Assembly (NCBI GenBank): GCA_051745395.1 | Contig: JBNJEA010000047.1 | Coordinates: 1-22,028 of the forward strand | Source of the DNA: JBNJEA01 sp051745395 | Lineage (GTDB): Bacteria > Desulfobacterota > Desulfobacteria > Desulfobacterales > Desulfosalsimonadaceae | Length of the DNA stretch: 22,028 bases | Direction: 5' to 3' | Part shown: piece by piece, positions 21,408 through 22,028 of the stretch | Position numbering within the stretch: the first letter of the stretch is position 1 | Layout of the letters: each line of letters starts with the position of its first letter | Program-made: the position numbers and the translations under genes | Notes under the pieces: generated by a model | The model's input: only the letters and a program-made list of their open reading frames with translations | Told to the model about the DNA's origin: nothing | Databases searched by the model: none

Positions 21408-22028
21408 CTACCAGAACATCCACTTTTGTGTAACGATGACATAAATGCCAAGGCCAAGGTTTGTTACCACATGAGCGAGAATACTTCCTCTCAGGCTTTT
21501 CTGCCGGAGCACCAGGACGGTGTAAAAAATTCCGGCACCCATACCCTGGATCCAGCGGTGGTGTTCCAGGCCGAACAAAACCACCACGGCGGCAAAGGAA
21601 AACCAGCTGAACGTACCCAGCGCCACCTTCTGGAAATCCGGATTAATGATGTAGCGCAACAGAAACGAGCGCCAGAACAGTTCCTCCATTACCGGTACCA
21701 CCAGTACGGCACCGAGCATTCGAACGGCGATCAGCGCGGCAACGGCCTGCGGGTTCCAGCCGAAGGCATAGGGGTTGAAACTGCTTTGTCCGCCAATCTG
21801 CGGCAGGAAATTTTCCGGGAAAATCCATAGCGCAAGCACCGCGAGGCCGGCGGCCACGGCCGTAAAATAGCCGCCGGGGGAAAGCCGGGCCGCGAGATCC
21901 TGCTTGTAAGCGCTGCGCCAGAACCAGAGTATGGCGCCGACGATGACGGTTTTGGCCGCATACAGCAGGTGGGCGTAGTCGGGAAAAAGCTTTGCGGGCG
22001 CTGTCATTGCCATGAAAACCAGAAAAGG
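21408..22028 (-). CDS. CAAX-protease-like (CPBP) membrane protein of the PEP-CTERM type, C-terminal part (runs off right edge)
   Basis: At least 206 residues are visible, and the frame is open to the window edge. An ATG at 22013 is preceded in frame by LVF, so the membrane helix appears to continue upstream and the true start is probably outside. About six hydrophobic helices carry CPBP active-site motifs: VVPVMEELFWRSFLLR (two Glu, then W-R), LFGLEHHRW and LAHVVTNLGLGIYV. WRSFLLR and this layout match the CAAX prenyl protease-related family that accompanies exosortase genes. With the PEP-CTERM protein, PrsR and the ExeA-like ATPase next door, it belongs to the same export region; an exosortase gene is likely just beyond the edge. 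That last point is inference. Confidence 0.85.
   Translation of the reverse strand, partial: PFLVFMAMTAPAKLFPDYAHLLYAAKTVIVGAILWFWRSAYKQDLAARLSPGGYFTAVAAGLAVLALWIFPENFLPQIGGQSSFNPYAFGWNPQAVAALIAVRMLGAVLVVPVMEELFWRSFLLRYIINPDFQKVALGTFSWFSFAAVVVLFGLEHHRWIQGMGAGIFYTVLVLRQKSLRGSILAHVVTNLGLGIYVIVTQKWMFW

Noticed and set aside
21250..21444. 64-codon plus-strand frame in the AT-rich gap
   Set aside because: No ribosome site, and it runs into the opposite-strand CPBP-like gene.

Overview
The window looks like chromosomal DNA of an anaerobic Desulfobacterota (deltaproteobacterial, sulfate-reducer-like) bacterium. This is inference from gene content: a menA-type prenyltransferase, an AdoCbl riboswitch in front of cobO, metF, a PAS/GAF hybrid kinase and an exosortase/PEP-CTERM locus, with GC-rich coding DNA separated by AT-rich gaps. 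No rRNA, tRNA, CRISPR array, transposase or phage structural gene was seen.

Layout. Positions 1-199 hold the 5' end of a leftward DUF748-like membrane protein. A gap with two inverted repeats precedes a 3-hydroxyacyl-CoA dehydrogenase (671-1588). Convergent to it is a DUF4870 membrane protein (1697-2038), whose frame is open upstream into a glycine-rich, start-less remnant. From 2903 to 6286 lies the most interesting locus: four overlapping or abutting rightward genes that together amount to a split Rad50-Mre11 machine. They are a Rad50 N-terminal half that ends just after its zinc hook, an Mre11/SbcD-type nuclease, a 105-residue coiled-coil protein, and a separate Rad50 C-terminal half carrying the signature region and Walker B. 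A terminator follows directly.

Positions 6661-7494 contain two small unknown genes with clear terminators. A cytosolic hybrid histidine kinase (7684-9813) is followed after 33 nt by a TatD-family hydrolase. The tatD-cobO gap is packed with hairpins and a dispersed repeat. cobO (10920-11438, leftward) has a complete cobalamin riboswitch, terminator and promoter. Divergent from it are menA and a CPBP protease in overlapping frames, then metF, a small basic protein, a secreted YceI protein and an SDR/DUF2867 protein.

The right end (18007-22028) is an exosortase/PEP-CTERM region. It has an ExeA-like ATPase with a C-terminal membrane anchor, a PrsR-type sigma-54 response regulator, a PEP-CTERM-tagged secreted protein with a near-perfect sigma-54 promoter, and the edge of a PEP-CTERM-associated CAAX-protease-like membrane protein. 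The regulator and the -24/-12 promoter next to it form a coherent regulatory circuit.
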